Shown here piece after piece: positions 1-26,308 of a stretch of 64,000 nucleotides of DNA. Made by a program: the position numbers and the translations under genes. Origin of the DNA: Chrysomallon squamiferum (taxonomy: Eukaryota > Mollusca > Gastropoda > Neomphalida > Peltospiridae); the NCBI GenBank assembly GCA_012295275.1, contig CM022665.1:650873-714872 (forward strand), written 5' to 3'. The notes beneath the pieces were generated by a model that worked only from the letters and a program-made list of their open reading frames with translations, was not told the origin of the DNA and did not search any database. Within the stretch, counting starts at the first letter, position 1, and every line of letters begins with the position of its first letter.

Positions 1-729
1 TTATTAAAACACATGAATTATTAAATTATTACCATTGTGTTTTACAAATCAAAGAAAAAAACTTGGTTTTGATCAAAAGTCAGTAAGACTAAATGTTGTA
101 TTTTATATGTATACAGAATCAAATTAGGCATAATTAATAATCAAACATTTTATTATTAGCATCAAAGAAAATTTTAGTTCCATAATTTGTTATTTTCTTT
201 ATATAATGAAGAAAAAATAACCAATTAATTGAAACGAATTAAGTTATTTGTTTATTTAATGACACCACAGCACAAAAAATTGGTCACTGCTTATCATTGA
301 GAGGTAAATAAAAAAAATATTTAAAAGTTGATGTAAAAATCTAACATAACATATAGATATAGATATAATATGTCAGATACCTTTTTTTTATTTATGAAAA
401 CCAGTAAGTTTAAAAAAAAATTAAAATGAGATATGGATGAAATCTAAACATCTCCATCACATACTCATCCTGTAGGCATATTGTTTTATTGGAAGTACAT
501 ATTTTATTTCCACATCCTGTGTGATGATATCAGTCATACTTAGAGCATCTGGGAACTCAGTAATCACCTTTTTCATTACTTTTTTTCACTCTCTCTTGAG
601 AGGTGATGTAATTTCTTTCCAAGTTAATAAGAATTTCACTGTTAGCCTGCCAAATGTTGGACTTTTCACCTGGTTGATGGGCAGACATTTCCATCTGGTC
701 AACTTCCACTGTCATCGTTGGATTCGTCA

Positions 730-1290
730 GAGCCTGATCATGATATCCTTCAACAGATTAATATGGCAAAACCTTGTCAACCTGCCTCAATCTGGTGTAT
801 TAACAACATAACCTGTGTCACTAACTTTACATTCTACAATGTACAGACCACTTTGCAGTGATGATTTAGGAACTGGCAAATACATTAGTTAATTGCCACC
901 TGGATTAAATTATCTTATTTTAGCTTTCCTATCTAATTATTTTTTTATTTTAGTTTGAGCTTTCTCTAAATTATTTTGGGCTAATTGAGTTGTCTGCCAT
1001 AACCTGTCTTTTATTTTAGCTACATAGTTAAGAAGATTGTCAGAGTTATTTTCTTGTAACCAGTTATTTTTTACTAACTTTTAGGGACCTTTGTGGATGT
1101 GCCTATATATCAAGTCAAATGGGGAGTAACCCAGTGATTCTTGTTTTTAATCTCTACCAGCAAATAGTACATAGTACACCCTGATCCCAATCTTGACCAT
1201 GTGCATGCTTTTTAAGCTCTGGTGAAATCTTTCCAGAGCCCCTTGTGTCTCAGGGTGATACACACTACACCTAACCTGAATCTATCTCAT
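730..1290 (-). pseudogene. Integrase C-terminal fragment (gypsy-type)
   Basis: The minus strand reads 'YHPETQGALERFHQSLK' at about 1255-1205, the conserved end of the integrase catalytic core with the glutamate of the D,D-35-E triad. It continues through the 'SLGYSPFDL' region into a GPY/F-like tail ending 'TRFCHINLLK' near 740. Frameshifts and stops occur throughout. An open frame on the opposite strand at 521-811 is a by-product. Confidence 0.75.
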
Positions 1291-1434
1291 CTACTCCTTC
1301 TAATATGTATCAGTTAAGTCAATTAAAGGATTTTCCTTGCCATATATCTAATAGTAATGCAGGCTGGAAAAGTATCAGTTGCCTCATCATCACAGGTTAA
1401 AATTGGAATATTTAATACCTTTAATTTTCGCCCT

Positions 1435-1695
1435 TCTAACCACAACTTTCTGAAAGATCATTGCCCAGCAACATATCTACATCCTCCATTGGTAAACTGT
1501 CTGTGAGACCGACCAACACCTCTCCAGAAACTAGAGCTGAATTGAGACCAAGTCAGTGTAATGGAATGGTAGTACACATTCCTCCAACTGACTGAATGTT
1601 TATATTTTTGCCTGTTGCCGATTTTTCTGGATCTCTTATGGCATTTTTAAAAATCAGGCTCTGCCAAGCTCCTGTGTCTTAAAAAAGGGAAATTG
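1435..1695 (-). pseudogene. Retropepsin-like aspartic protease fragment
   Basis: The minus strand reads a DTG active-site triplet (in 'RDTGAWQS') near 1680-1650 and a 'LLGNDL' end near 1475-1453, the usual limits of a retroviral-type protease domain. A stop interrupts the middle. It lies downstream of the RT fragment, which is the wrong side for an intact element. Confidence 0.6.
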
Positions 1696-1849
1696 TCCAT
1701 GGAGGGCAGATTAAACAATCAAAAATGTTATGTATATAAAATGTTACTGATAGAGGACATTTGCATATTACACACTATCAAAATAAGAACAGACAATGGC
1801 TTGCCATAGTCTTCCGTAAAGGCAAGGTCATTCAAAAACATGAGTTCCC

Positions 1850-2200
1850 CGACTTTTTGCTTCTCGCTTTGATAATCTTCCTGTAATACCTAGCAAAAGG
1901 AGTTTGCATTCCTCTGGAGATAGTTTCAAAGTTCATTTAAGCATCTGAAAGATAATCAGATCATCAATGATAATCATGCAAATACTGAAATACAAATCAC
2001 TTAGGCAGTTCTCCATCAACCACTGGTATGTGGCAAGGCTGTTGGTTAACCACAAACTCATTCTGTTGTACTCATAAAAGCCCAAAGGTCCAACATTGAA
2101 GGGAGTTCATCCTCTTCAAGAATAAGTACTTGGTGGTAAATCCTTTTCATATCAAGGACAGAAAATATCTTTTAATCTGGCAACTGATAAAAAATATCAT
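1850..2200 (-). pseudogene. Reverse transcriptase fragment (gypsy-type), broken
   Basis: On the minus strand a 'FSVLDMK' motif near 2163 is followed by the palm-domain region and, near 2000-1960, a degenerate catalytic box reading IIIDD in place of YxDD/YLDD. At least two frame changes and several stops interrupt it. It is recognisable by motif order only and cannot encode an active enzyme. Confidence 0.7.
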
Positions 2201-2449
2201 GGCAAAGCATGTACATTCTTGATGTTCTTTGATTGAGAATGCATCCACAGACTTCTATCAGGGTCTGGCTATAACAACTGGTTATATCCACAAGCCTGTA
2301 GTTGTTTGATGTGGAATCTTGAATGATTTGTGTTTTGTCAAGTCAGTTCTATGCTGAAATCATGGATAAACATGGATAATACCCAGTATCATCACTGCCT
2401 CTGGAAAAAAATGTCTTTATATTTTAAAATCAGCTTCTTCATGTCAGCT

Positions 2450-3998
2450 TCATTGATAACTCAAACTACATGGGTTGTGAAAGTTAACACCAAAAACTGA
2501 AGCCAAAAGTATAGGTGATTATGTACATAATATAAAAGCATTTATTAAAAGCCAATAACAACATCCCAGATGGTTACATTTCAATAAAGTAATATACAGA
2601 TGACCCCTCTGTGCTCACTTATTACAGATGTCAGATCTAGTCAATGTTGATTGACATTATATATCTTGTACAAAGATGTGTTTTCCTTATTTAAAGTTTT
2701 TTTTTTTAGTAAAATTGTTAAAGAATAGTTTTCTGTCATTGATTATCCCAAGCAATGGTCTCAACTGAGCACTGTAGTATGTAAATTTGTTAAATGTTTT
2801 TATGCAAAGAGCACAGTTCCTACAATCACATAAAATTTGATTTTTGTCAATAACTACCCTCTGAGATAAGTTGTACATATTTTAGTGAGCTGATAATTGT
2901 AAATTTCTGCCAATTATTACCAAACTGTCACTATAACAATGCCAAAATCTCAAAATAAATTTTAAAGAAAAAGTAAAAATTTCAGCAACAAAAAACAAAA
3001 ACAGATTTGATTAATCTCAGTAATGTCAACCTTTGATGAAGTAAAATTAATAAAATGGAGACATCCAAAATTTTCCAGATACGGAACCCTATTATTATAT
3101 AATATCCCAAACACTGGTCTTATTTGTTTTCAGTGACTTTCAGTCATGATTTTAAAAAAATGCCTATCTTTAGTCATTGAAAAGTGTGCTGTAATCAACT
3201 TTAGTATGAATCATGACTGACACACTTTGTATTTACAGTTAGGTGCATCTTAATTAAATTATTATTTTTATATCAAATGAAATTATTCAAAAAGACATAC
3301 TACATCTTATGATGGTTGTCTTTTCTTAGTCATATCATTTTATGTGTCTTAATTTGTTCACCTTGCAGAGAGATGTAAATTATATATCACTAAATAAATC
3401 TAATTTGTTTCAGATCACTGGTTAACTTATAAAGTATAATTTAAAATCAGGTTCATAATTAGGTGTCTGGAAATATATTCACTGATACTAGAAAAAGTTG
3501 CAACTTTTGTAAAAGAAAATAAGTACATAAGTAGATCTGATGGCCTCTGAGATGATGCACTTGGTTTAGAAAATTGTGTGTAATGTTTAATAAATTATTA
3601 TCTGAAAGTTTTAATCTAACAGCTTTATGATCTTCTTGAGTCTGAGAAAGCTTTTTGTAATAAACATTCAGAATAAACAGAGGATGTTGTTACGGAATTA
3701 TATTAAAAGAATAAATTATGAAGATGATAAACTTTAAAAAATATTTCATATTTAAAATGGGATTCAATGTAATAATTCAATACACAGTTAAATATAATGC
3801 ATACAGTTTCATTTTTGTCTGGTAATCACACCTTTATGTATTTAAATAGAACATGTTAAAATTTGTACTTTTTTCTATTTTTATAGATACATATGTATGT
3901 ATGTACATAAGTTGGATATTTCCTTTATTAATAGAGTTTTATATAAAAAAAAAATAATAATAATAATTGTATTTTTATTTTTTGTTATTTTGTTTTAG
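2450..3998. other. Gene-poor stretch left of the first visible UTP11 exon
   Basis: This AT-rich DNA shows no recognisable exon, RNA gene or further transposon. It is probably UTP11 intron 1 or its 5' flank. I looked for a short first exon coding the basic N-terminus (about 18-20 residues in relatives) ending at a GT donor in the right phase, and found no convincing one. Confidence 0.5.
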
Positions 3999-6900
3999 CC
4001 ACAAGAGCGGGCACATTTGGGCTTCTTACAGAAGAAGAAAGATTACAAAGCTCGTGCAGAGTAAGTTGATATTTAACTTTATATCTGAATGAACAAAAAA
4101 TAAATATATCAAATGAGTCCTTTATTAATTTTGTCCTTGTTTTATGATATGTGTTAAATATAAATTGAATTATTTAAAAAAAATTGAAATAAAAAATTAT
4201 TATTATTTGAAAAAATATATAGATCAATAAATCTAATAAATGGGTAGTTCACATTTGTGTGGGGTTTTTTATTCTTAATAAACTGACAGCCACTATAAAT
4301 ATCTATATTTTGATGTTTTTATTTATTTATTTATTTCATTTACTTTTTTTTTTTTTTTTTAACACCAGAGACTACCAAAAGAAACAAAATACTTTGAAAG
4401 TTTTGAAACGAAAAGCCCTAAACAGAAATCCAGATGAGTTTTACTTCAACATGGTCAAAACACAGAAAATGGTGAGTCACTGTCAAGTTTCTCATGCTTC
4501 TGCAATTTGTGACATTTATTAATTACCTCCAGACCAAATCATTTGTTGAAAATACATTCACACTCTTAATTTTTATATATATATATATATATATATAGTA
4601 TAGATACCACTCTCCCATAATAACCATTATATTTGTAATGCATTTTATGTTCGAACATTTAATATTATTGTCTGTTGGTAACTGTTTTATAACTGGTACT
4701 CTGAAAACATTTTGATATTTTTGTTAGGATGGTGTTCACAAACTGAAAGAAACTTCAGAGCCTACATTCACAGACACACAGCTGAAGCTGATGGAATCTC
4801 AGGATTTAAGATATGTCAACTTTAAAAGAACTTCAGAACTGAGGGTATCACAACCCTACAAAATACTTTTTATGTTGTTATTTTTATTGTATATGTTTTT
4901 GTTTATTTTTAATTTTGAGGGAGGAAAGTCATGTTACTAGTTATAGTAATAGTGTTATACAAACAAAATATGTTTCTGTTTGAATAATTAATGTTTTTTA
5001 TAAATTGTTGTTAACTTTAATCTTTGCTATAATTGATTCCTTATAATTACAAATAATAAAATGTTTTTAATTTATTCAAACACTCTAATTTAGTTATTAG
5101 GATTAAAACTATTTATATGCTACCCAAACTATAATTCTGATTAAAATCAATAAAAAAACTGAAGGTTTTCTTTGCTGTTTTGATTTCAAAACTTAATAGA
5201 TTCTGTAGAATATTTAGCCATTGTGCAGCTGACATGAGTTTTTATCATACTATAGTAATAGAATTGCTTAGCCTTGGTAATGTAACCAGACCCAAGACAT
5301 TCACTGATAGCTTAATCCTTAAGATTTTGCCATGGAGTATACATCCTGTCTCAAGGAGGTACATGTGATGATTGTACTGAGTGTCTAAAGCAAATCATTA
5401 TATACATATATATATATATATTTCAGTTTCAGAATAAAAAAAAGTTTTCAAGTGATGTGTAATGTGTGTATATATATATATATATATATATTATTATTTT
5501 TTTGTTAAATTTTATTTTCAGAAAATTGAGAAGTGCAAGTCAACTTTGCATTTGATTGATGCTGAAGATAAACCTAAAAACAAACACATAATATTTGTTG
5601 ACAGTGAAAAGGAAGGTTTGTATTTATATAATGCCCCTTTTTTAATCCATGATTTATTCCAAATGATAAAACTATAACATTCTGATATTTAAAGAAACAT
5701 TGTTTAGTGTTTGAAAATAATATTTTTTGTCATTTCAGTAAAACAGTTTGACCCAGCAAAGTATTTTGATACTCATCCTGCTTTAGTCTCACGTACCTAC
5801 AACAGACCAACCTGGAAAATGCTCAAAGAAAAAGATTTCTTTTCACATCTTGATGATGCCACAGTCACGGTAAGTCATCTTATTTTTAATCAAAACTTTT
5901 ATCAGTACTGCAGTATTAGTTCATTTTAAATGTAGTTGTTATTTTTATTCATTTAAACAGACCTCCGTTAAAGAGGTAGATCACATTTTAGGGATTCAAG
6001 AAAATATCCATACTTTTAAGGATTGGCTGTCTATTCTGTCTGCAAATATGAATGTTATTAAGTCATAAGATATACATAGACACATGAACTGAGTTGACTG
6101 GTAGTTGGTACATACTCATTTAAAGTTTACAAAATACTAATTAGTAACTGTTGTTTGGAGATTTCCCATTGTTTATCAGTTTACAGGTCATGGATATTAT
6201 GGAGAGTTAAAAACCCTTCGTTGGTTAGTAAAATAAAGTACAATATTTGTTAAATATATGAAAATATATTTGAAAAGTGTTTTGTTACAAATCTTAAGAG
6301 AACAAATTAGTCACTGAATTAACTGGTCACTTGTGACTTTAAGGTTTTCTGGAATCATTAAGAGAAAAGTTTTAGCCTGAGGAACGACATGACAGAACAA
6401 TAATAAAATCAATAATCTAAACAGAACATGTGGGCATCTATTGATGGGTAGTTGTGTTGTAACACATAAGAATAGGATGACTTGACTCTAAATCAATAAA
6501 TCTCTTTTTTTAACTGATGTTCATGGCCTTGCGTATTGGAAAGAAAATAATCTTCTTCATTCAGCAAATAGAGAAATACAGTCAAGATTAAACTCTTTAT
6601 TTTTAAAACATTTTTGAAAATGTCTTGTCAGTATTTGTTGAGAAAATATTTCTGTGTGCTTTCTGACTGACTGGAAATAAATCTTTATTCAAAGTTTTAA
6701 TTGCTTTTTGATGAATGCTAGACATTCAAAGCCAGTTTTTATTAAAAAAAAAAAGGAAAAAAATATTGAGAAAACCTTTCATCTGGGTTTTAGACAGATT
6801 TAGATTTAGCCATCCTATTTTATTTTTTTATAATTTTTGATCATTAAATAAATATTAGTTTATAAATATTGAATATAGTATATTGATGATAAATCTGTTA

Positions 6901-8044
6901 TCTAAATTTATTTTTTAAGAAAACTGAAAAAAAAAAAAAAAATCTTAGTTTTAGTAAGAAAAATAAAAAATGATATCTTGGAATTAAATTAGAATTTATG
7001 ACATTTCAACGTTTACTGTTGTACATCAAAATAATGATAAAATGGCTTTTCAGAATTCCCAATTTTGCCTTATAAACAAGAAACTTTGAAATTCTTCTAA
7101 ACAAAATTCTGTCTGTTCTACCTTCTGCCTTAGTTTTGTGGATGCACAACTGTATGTAGTATCAGTAAGTGAGGAATAGAACATCTTTAATTTTTGTTTC
7201 ATTTGAAAAAAAATAAAAAAAATAAAAAAATATGATTTGTATTTAATAATAAATATTAGTTTAAAATTTAATTTAGCTTGAAATGGAATGAAAAACCTAT
7301 TTACCATTGTTTTGCAGCAACTTGGAGAAGAAAGGCAAAAGAAATATAAGGAACTGACAAAAAGGATAGAAAGAGAAAAACAGCTGAAAATAATTAGTGA
7401 TAAAATGGAAGTTAAGATACACTTGATGGTCAGTATAGATAGTTTGTGTACATCACAGGTTTCTCAACATGCACACACCTAGATACCATGTGTCTTTAGT
7501 TAATCATTTCAGTCATTTTCAAGACTGTTAATAATCAAACACTACATTTATATTTATTAAGTAGTGAAGTAGTTCATGATACTGAGTCATAAAATTTTAA
7601 ACGTTTTATGACTCATTAGCGTGGTTAAGAATTCATTATTAAACAAGATATGATCTCACTATCAGTACATGATAGTTTCAAGCTGTTAACACCTATATAA
7701 ATTATAATTCTGAATAATAAAATGCTTGTTTTTCCCAGTGCTGATCCATCATTTAAAACTTAAATGTATCAATACAGTAAAGTTAATGGTGATTGTATTG
7801 ATTATTATTTAAAAATTTCCCCGCATTCTAGATTTCTTGCTCACTAAACAAAATGTTTGACTTTCTTATTTATGATAGAAATTTTATACATTTAACTATT
7901 ATCAATAGATCTGTTGTGTTGTTTATTCATTTGAATTAGACTTACTTTTCTTCACAGGATTCAAAAACAAAGAAAGAGAAAATTGCAGATGAAACAAAAG
8001 AGTCAGCAGCTCAGTATGTTTGGGAATACAAAAGGAAGAAATGA
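3999..8044 (+). CDS. UTP11: UTP11-like U3 snoRNA-associated protein (SSU processome), 5' end missing
   Basis: UTP11 is a nucleolar protein of the small-subunit processome that works with U3 snoRNA in 18S rRNA processing. Seven exons join in one frame: 3999-4060, 4369-4471, 4728-4844, 5522-5615, 5739-5869, 7318-7428 and 7958-8044 (TGA). All have AG acceptors and GT donors, and together they give 234 residues. Diagnostic stretches are 'HLGFLQKKKDYKARAEDY', 'KALNRNPDEFYFNM', 'DGVHKLKET', 'FDPAKYFDTHP', 'YNRP' and a basic, coiled-coil-like 'ERQKKYKELTKRIEREK', ending 'YKRKK'. The family is about 250 residues long, so only some 20 N-terminal residues are missing; that exon lies further left or was not recognised. 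The middle of the protein is more diverged than the ends. The 3' end faces the CDK8 3' end, with 1.7 kb between the stop codons. Confidence 0.93.
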
Positions 8045-8485
8045 CAACAGTTATTGATAATGAGTTTTACCAAGTAAAAACTGTTTGTTTGGAGACCATA
8101 TTGGATAAATATACCAAACGTTGTTTATTTTACCAACTTGTACAAGAAAACAAAGCAAACACTTTCCAGCATATATTAAATATAGTTAAAATATTTATTC
8201 TTGTTTTAAAAAAAGTTCTTTTTTGTAGTTATTTCCACATTAAGGTTAGTTGGTCTTACAACTTTCTTTTCTGTTTTTAAAACTGTTTGCCAATAATACA
8301 AAGTTAGTAAGAAAAAGATTACTTACTATAACCAAACCAGTATCTGCAGTGTCTAAATATTAAGATCCAGGATGACGACAAATGGGTTCAATCAAAAACA
8401 AAAACAACAACAGTTCCCACCATCATTTTATTCTTATTTTCATTTTTCCCAAGTTCTATTTATTTTTCATCTCTTCAGTATGGCA

Positions 8486-8519
8486 AATAAATATCCAATA
8501 TTTATATAACAAAAATAAA
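8486..8519 (+). promoter_or_regulatory. Candidate UTP11 polyadenylation signals
   Basis: Two AATAAA hexamers lie at 8486-8491 and 8514-8519, about 440-470 nt after the UTP11 stop. The region is AT-rich, so chance hexamers are common and the real site cannot be fixed from sequence. Confidence 0.35.
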
Positions 8520-9644
8520 AGACATAAAAAAAGCTCGACCAACATTAAAAAATGAACTATTAGTTGGGCCATACGCTTTTAAACCACCTTTAACGGTTTA
8601 TGTTTACCTTTCTTTAAATGAAAAGTCATAAATAAACCCCTAAATAATAGTAATTAGCATATGTAAAATCAATAAAAAAAATTATCTTTAGCCATTTACA
8701 CATATTAGAACATGCATGTTCAATCTTTGTTGTTCCTTACAGCATAAAAGACTGATAATCTAACAAATGTAAGACAATAGCAAAAACAGAAAACTTATCA
8801 TTTTTATAAAACAAAGGACATAACAGCATCACCATCACATTGGAATGATACATTTATGATCAAGAAAAATGTACATACACATATTCTGTCATTTAAAAAA
8901 AGAAACCAAAAAATGTATTTAAAAAATGAAAGACTGTTTTATTCATTCAAGACACTTAATAATGCTATCTGTGTGTCTTTTAAATTTTGATATATAATGT
9001 CTTTTACTTTCAGTATTGATGAACTATCTAACAATTTAAAAAGTAATAAATTCAAGGTCCATACCTAATGGAAATTAATAATGACAGTATAAAAAGATGT
9101 ATCAATAGTAAATGAAAGTTTTATCCCAAATATGACATTTCAGTTGTAAAAATGTGATTATGAATACTTGTGTAACAAGACAGAATCTTGTCTGTATTTT
9201 TTTAAAAATCATATTTTTTGCAATAATAGAAATTGAGATTTAAACAGTAATACAAATTTTTCCACAACTGTTTTTGTTAGAAACATTTTGTACCTGCCTC
9301 TGCCAAAAAAAAGTGGCAGAGTTGAAAACTGTTTCCATTTAGAGGAAAAATGTTCCATCATTGTCACAAAAATGAAATGCCCATCTTTTATCGTACATCA
9401 TACTATTGATATTTGTTAACTATATATAAACTCTTAATCCTCAAAACTACAGTTTGAACCAACATTTTGTCTTTTTAAAAAGAATTAGAGACATTTCAGC
9501 TTGTGTTAAATCTTTTTACCAAATACAATTATCACATTTCAATAAGTGTACTGCTGCTTCTTCATAGAAGCTGACACCTATTACTGAGCAGCATACATTA
9601 TCTAAAAAAACGTGGCATGCTGACATTTTGGGACAAAAAATGCC

Positions 9645-9650
9645 TTTATT
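9645..9650 (-). promoter_or_regulatory. Candidate CDK8 polyadenylation signal
   Basis: AATAAA on the minus strand, about 120 nt after the CDK8 stop codon. It is the first such hexamer downstream, but the 3' UTR may be longer. Confidence 0.4.
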
Positions 9651-9770
9651 ATATACACTTCTGAAATTCTTTGAGATACCAGCTCAAACAAAGCACCATA
9701 AAAAAAAATGTTTTCACTGAAACACTAATGGCCAAATTTGTTCACTAGTTCATACTAGTTACCACTTTCA

Positions 9771-23338
<13,568 letters not shown>

Positions 23339-23366
23339 GTTATTGTTAATTTCAGATAAAAAGAAA

Positions 23367-23377
23367 ATCCGCCATTG
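23367..23377 (-). promoter_or_regulatory. YY1-like CAATGGCGGAT motif in the CDK8 5' leader
   Basis: The minus strand carries CAATGGCGGAT about 30 nt before the CDK8 ATG, close to the YY1-type consensus AAnATGGCGGC common just downstream of animal housekeeping transcription starts. It deviates from the consensus and binding is not shown. Confidence 0.3.
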
Positions 23378-24608
23378 ACAAAAGAGCTAAATGGGCATGA
23401 GTTGTTTCCCTTGAACATCCAAACACTGACACTCCTCACTTAACGACCTACCTGTTAACGACTAGCCGGATTTACGCAGACCTATCAGACCAGTCCGACA
23501 GAACAAGAGAATTTTGGTCGTGGAAACGGCAGCGAGACGTTTGAGCGTCAAACGTTTCATTTTGTATTACCATTTGCTTCACGCAGTCAATACATTAGCG
23601 TTCGCAATCTCGAAGATTGTCGTCTATAAATTTATTGTGAACCCCATAGATCAAGGATGTTCCTTGATTGCATTTTTAGGTTCTGTAATATCTAAAGGTT
23701 ATGCATTATGTAAATTAAAACCAAATTATCAGTGTGCAAAGGTGACATTAAAACAACGTCTAAGGATTATTTAGTACAATGAGCTCGAAATACCGGTAAG
23801 GAGTGGATCAAGTTACAATGGTGGGGAATAATGAACCAAAATTTATTTTCTTTCAACAGAGTACGATACATAACTAAAATTATAATAAAAACCTATTATT
23901 TAAATTCATCTAATGTAGGTATTAAATGTTAGTAGTACACGTAGTAAAAACAAAATCAGTGTGGTTTTTAAAAATCATTTTTATTGCTTACTGTTTACAG
24001 AAAAATGGTAAAAACAAAGATCAAAAAGGTTTTAAAATTCATTTTTGTTTCATATTAATTTTAATAATAATAGTAAAGAGTAAAAACAAACAAAATAATT
24101 TCGAAAAACTTTTTTATTTTATTAAATTTTACAGACGTTTTCGTACAGTTAGTATCAAAAACAAAAGTAATTTTCATTGAACAAAACCTAAGACAGAATG
24201 GTACAAAATAATTAATTTAAATTTTTTCTTGTTTCTTCTTATATCTCTTTGTTCGTGTATTGTGTGTCTTTGTGTATATGTATATGAGTATTTACGCTGC
24301 GTGTTAATTATTGTTTATTATCTGTATGTCGCTCTTTACTCGCTCTCTCATTTGTCCATTCATACGTACATTCATTTATTTATTTTATTTTACCTAATAT
24401 ATTTATTAATCACTTCAAAAGGATAGTGTGTGAGTGTGTGTGTTTGTGTGTATGTGTCATACGTTAATATAAATAATTTTAAATTCCACCATAAACAAAA
24501 TTTGTCTATGTTCAGTTACAGCTACATCGAGTAAATCATTTCACTGCAGACAATAAACATTACTGTTCTAATATTTTTAGATAACGTATAAATAACCTAT
24601 ATAGGTTT

Positions 24609-24784
24609 CAAATTTGATATAAAATGTATTGTAAACATTATCGAATTGGTAAAGATTGGTAAAAGATTTCTTACATAATAAAATATCTGTAACACGATTA
24701 TCTTTTGTAAACAAGTGGTAAGTATTATCAGATGATACTTTCTGGCGAACCCTTTTTGGGTTTTGATTCCTGCTCATGAGCTAC
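24609..24784. repeat. Dispersed repeat, copy B
   Basis: The longer partner of 21706-21845, same orientation, 2.9 kb away. It has an extra segment of about 36 bp and a small hairpin (AACCC, five-base loop, GGGTT) near its end. The open frame on the minus strand here (24577-24777) has no recognisable content. Confidence 0.75.
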
Positions 24785-25580
24785 GTTTTGAGTACCAAAA
24801 TGAAATAATTACACAATTACCCAAATTAAAATATGCTGGCAAGCCGTAGCAGCAGCATTTGTCACAAACACTGGTTGTCCTTTTAGCCGGTCATACCTAT
24901 CATTTACAAGGCTCGTTGGTTCGCTTTTATTTTCTATCATTACATCGATATGTTGCTGGAAAACACAAAGAAAAGATTGATGAACTGAAAAGTGAGTTCA
25001 GTAAGCTGGATATACACTGAAAATAAGGGTACTTTTGTCTTCACTATGTTTATCATAAAAATGTTTATTTTCTATGACTGATGAGTTTTTCTCCAAGATT
25101 CACCAAAAGTTATTCAAAGTTTTTACTTTGTTTTATGTCTGTCTTCTTCTTTATTTTGTACACCATTCCTTCACGATTTCAAATACTGCTCGCCCAACGT
25201 TTTTCATTGTCTTTATTTTATTTATTTTCATGTTTGTTATCTTTTATTGTTTCTTGTATGTAGTGATGCAAAGATAGAAAGGATTAGCATATGCTGGTTG
25301 TACAAAAGAAGAAAGCAAAAAAAAAAGCAAACCAAAAACACAACAACAAAAATTCGTAAATAAATAAATAAAATAAAATAAAAATAAGTGATGTTGAATT
25401 TTATTTAACTGAATATACACCAATAATTCACACGAAAATGTGTTTAATTAGTTATTGCATCATACTGTTATGCAGATGTCAATATTATAAATAATATGTA
25501 CGCAGTACATATACAAAATTTAAATCCGAAGAATTATTTTTAAGACAATGAATTGTTTGCATTTTATTTATTTAATTATT

Positions 25581-25620
25581 TATTGTTTTTGTTATTTTAT
25601 TGTTACTATTATTATTATTA

Positions 25621-25666
<46 letters not shown>

Positions 25667-25672
25667 TTGTTT
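25581..25672. repeat. (ATT)n microsatellite
   Basis: A nearly uninterrupted ATT/TTA run, in intergenic DNA. Confidence 0.95.
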
Positions 25673-25780
25673 TAAGAAAAAAAATTAATCTACCTGAAAA
25701 ACAATAAAGCAAGTCTATTTGATTTATTGCTTAGATATTATGTTACATATATTTTAATTCCTGTTTCTTTAGTGTATTAT

Positions 25781-25894
25781 TTTTATTATTATTATTTTAC
25801 TTTATTTTACTTTATTTTATTAATATTAATATTATTATTATCATTATTATTATCATTATCATCATCATCATTATTATTATTATTATTATTATTG
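25781..25894. repeat. Compound (ATT)n/(ATC)n/(TTTAC)n microsatellite
   Basis: Imperfect TTTTA/TTTAC units run into mixed ATT and ATC trinucleotides and back to ATT. Confidence 0.9.
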
Positions 25895-26061
25895 TATTTG
25901 GTTTAGTAAATGAATAAATGAATATTTGGTTTATTTTTATTTCTAATACTCTGAACTAATCTATGAATATTGCATCATTTTCACCATAATTGTAGAATGA
26001 ATTTTATAAATGAGTAATGCATATACAAGTAAAAGCTAAACAGTAATTTTATTAACGTTAT

Positions 26062-26062
<1 letters not shown>

Positions 26063-26099
<37 letters not shown>
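26063..26099. repeat. (AAT)n microsatellite
   Basis: About twelve AAT units in the putative 3' UTR region of the LURAP1-like gene. Confidence 0.9.
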
Positions 26100-26308
26100 G
26101 GAAGATTCAAATATATATTTTTTTTAAATCGGATGCATATGTGTGTTAAGAAGGCGCGTTCTCGCCTCTCATTAAAGACCATTATCAGTTTAATTATAAA
26201 GTTCAACTGCAAATTGTTGGTTTATAAATACATAGTAAGATTATTATACAGCATCTTCTCTAATTTTAAAGATACAAAACGAAATTTTTTCGGTGAATGG
26301 CCAGTGTG

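Larger units (their letters stand above)
500..2400 (-). mobile_element. Decayed Ty3/gypsy-type retrotransposon, domains scrambled
   Basis: Read on the minus strand, this stretch shows pieces of a Ty3/gypsy polyprotein in several frames with many stops. From about 2170 to 1850 there is a reverse-transcriptase core: a 'FSVLDMK' start, a glycine-phenylalanine-tyrosine region, then a 'MIIIDDLIIF' segment where the catalytic Y-x-D-D box should be. From about 1690 to 1440 there is a retropepsin-like piece with 'DTGAWQSLIF' and a terminal 'LLGNDL'. From about 1260 to 730 there is the end of the integrase, with 'YHPETQGALERFH' and a GPY/F-like tail. RNase H, gag, the zinc-binding and catalytic integrase parts and LTRs were not recognised. 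The order RT, protease, integrase differs from the family's usual protease, RT, RNase H, integrase. It is a dead fossil, possibly two overlapping insertions. Confidence 0.8.
8045..9770. other. Shared 3' region between convergent UTP11 and CDK8
   Basis: No open frame or structured RNA is recognisable. The stretch should hold both 3' UTRs and the polyadenylation sites. The transcripts converge, so overlapping 3' ends are possible. Confidence 0.5.
23339..26308. other. Region between CDK8 start and the 3' end of the LURAP1-like gene
   Basis: The first 450 bp are richer in CpG than the surroundings and should hold the CDK8 promoter; 23430-23530 looks like a DNA-transposon end. The rest holds dispersed-repeat copy B, several AT-rich microsatellites, and probably the 3' UTR of the downstream gene (an AATAAA on the minus strand at 26053-26048). 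No further gene is supported. Confidence 0.5.

Noticed and set aside
521-811. A 96-codon plus-strand open frame
   Set aside because: It is antisense to the integrase fragment and has no family resemblance.
23514-23774. An 86-codon plus-strand frame upstream of CDK8
   Set aside because: It overlaps the transposon-like stretch and promoter region, with no recognised domain or exon structure.
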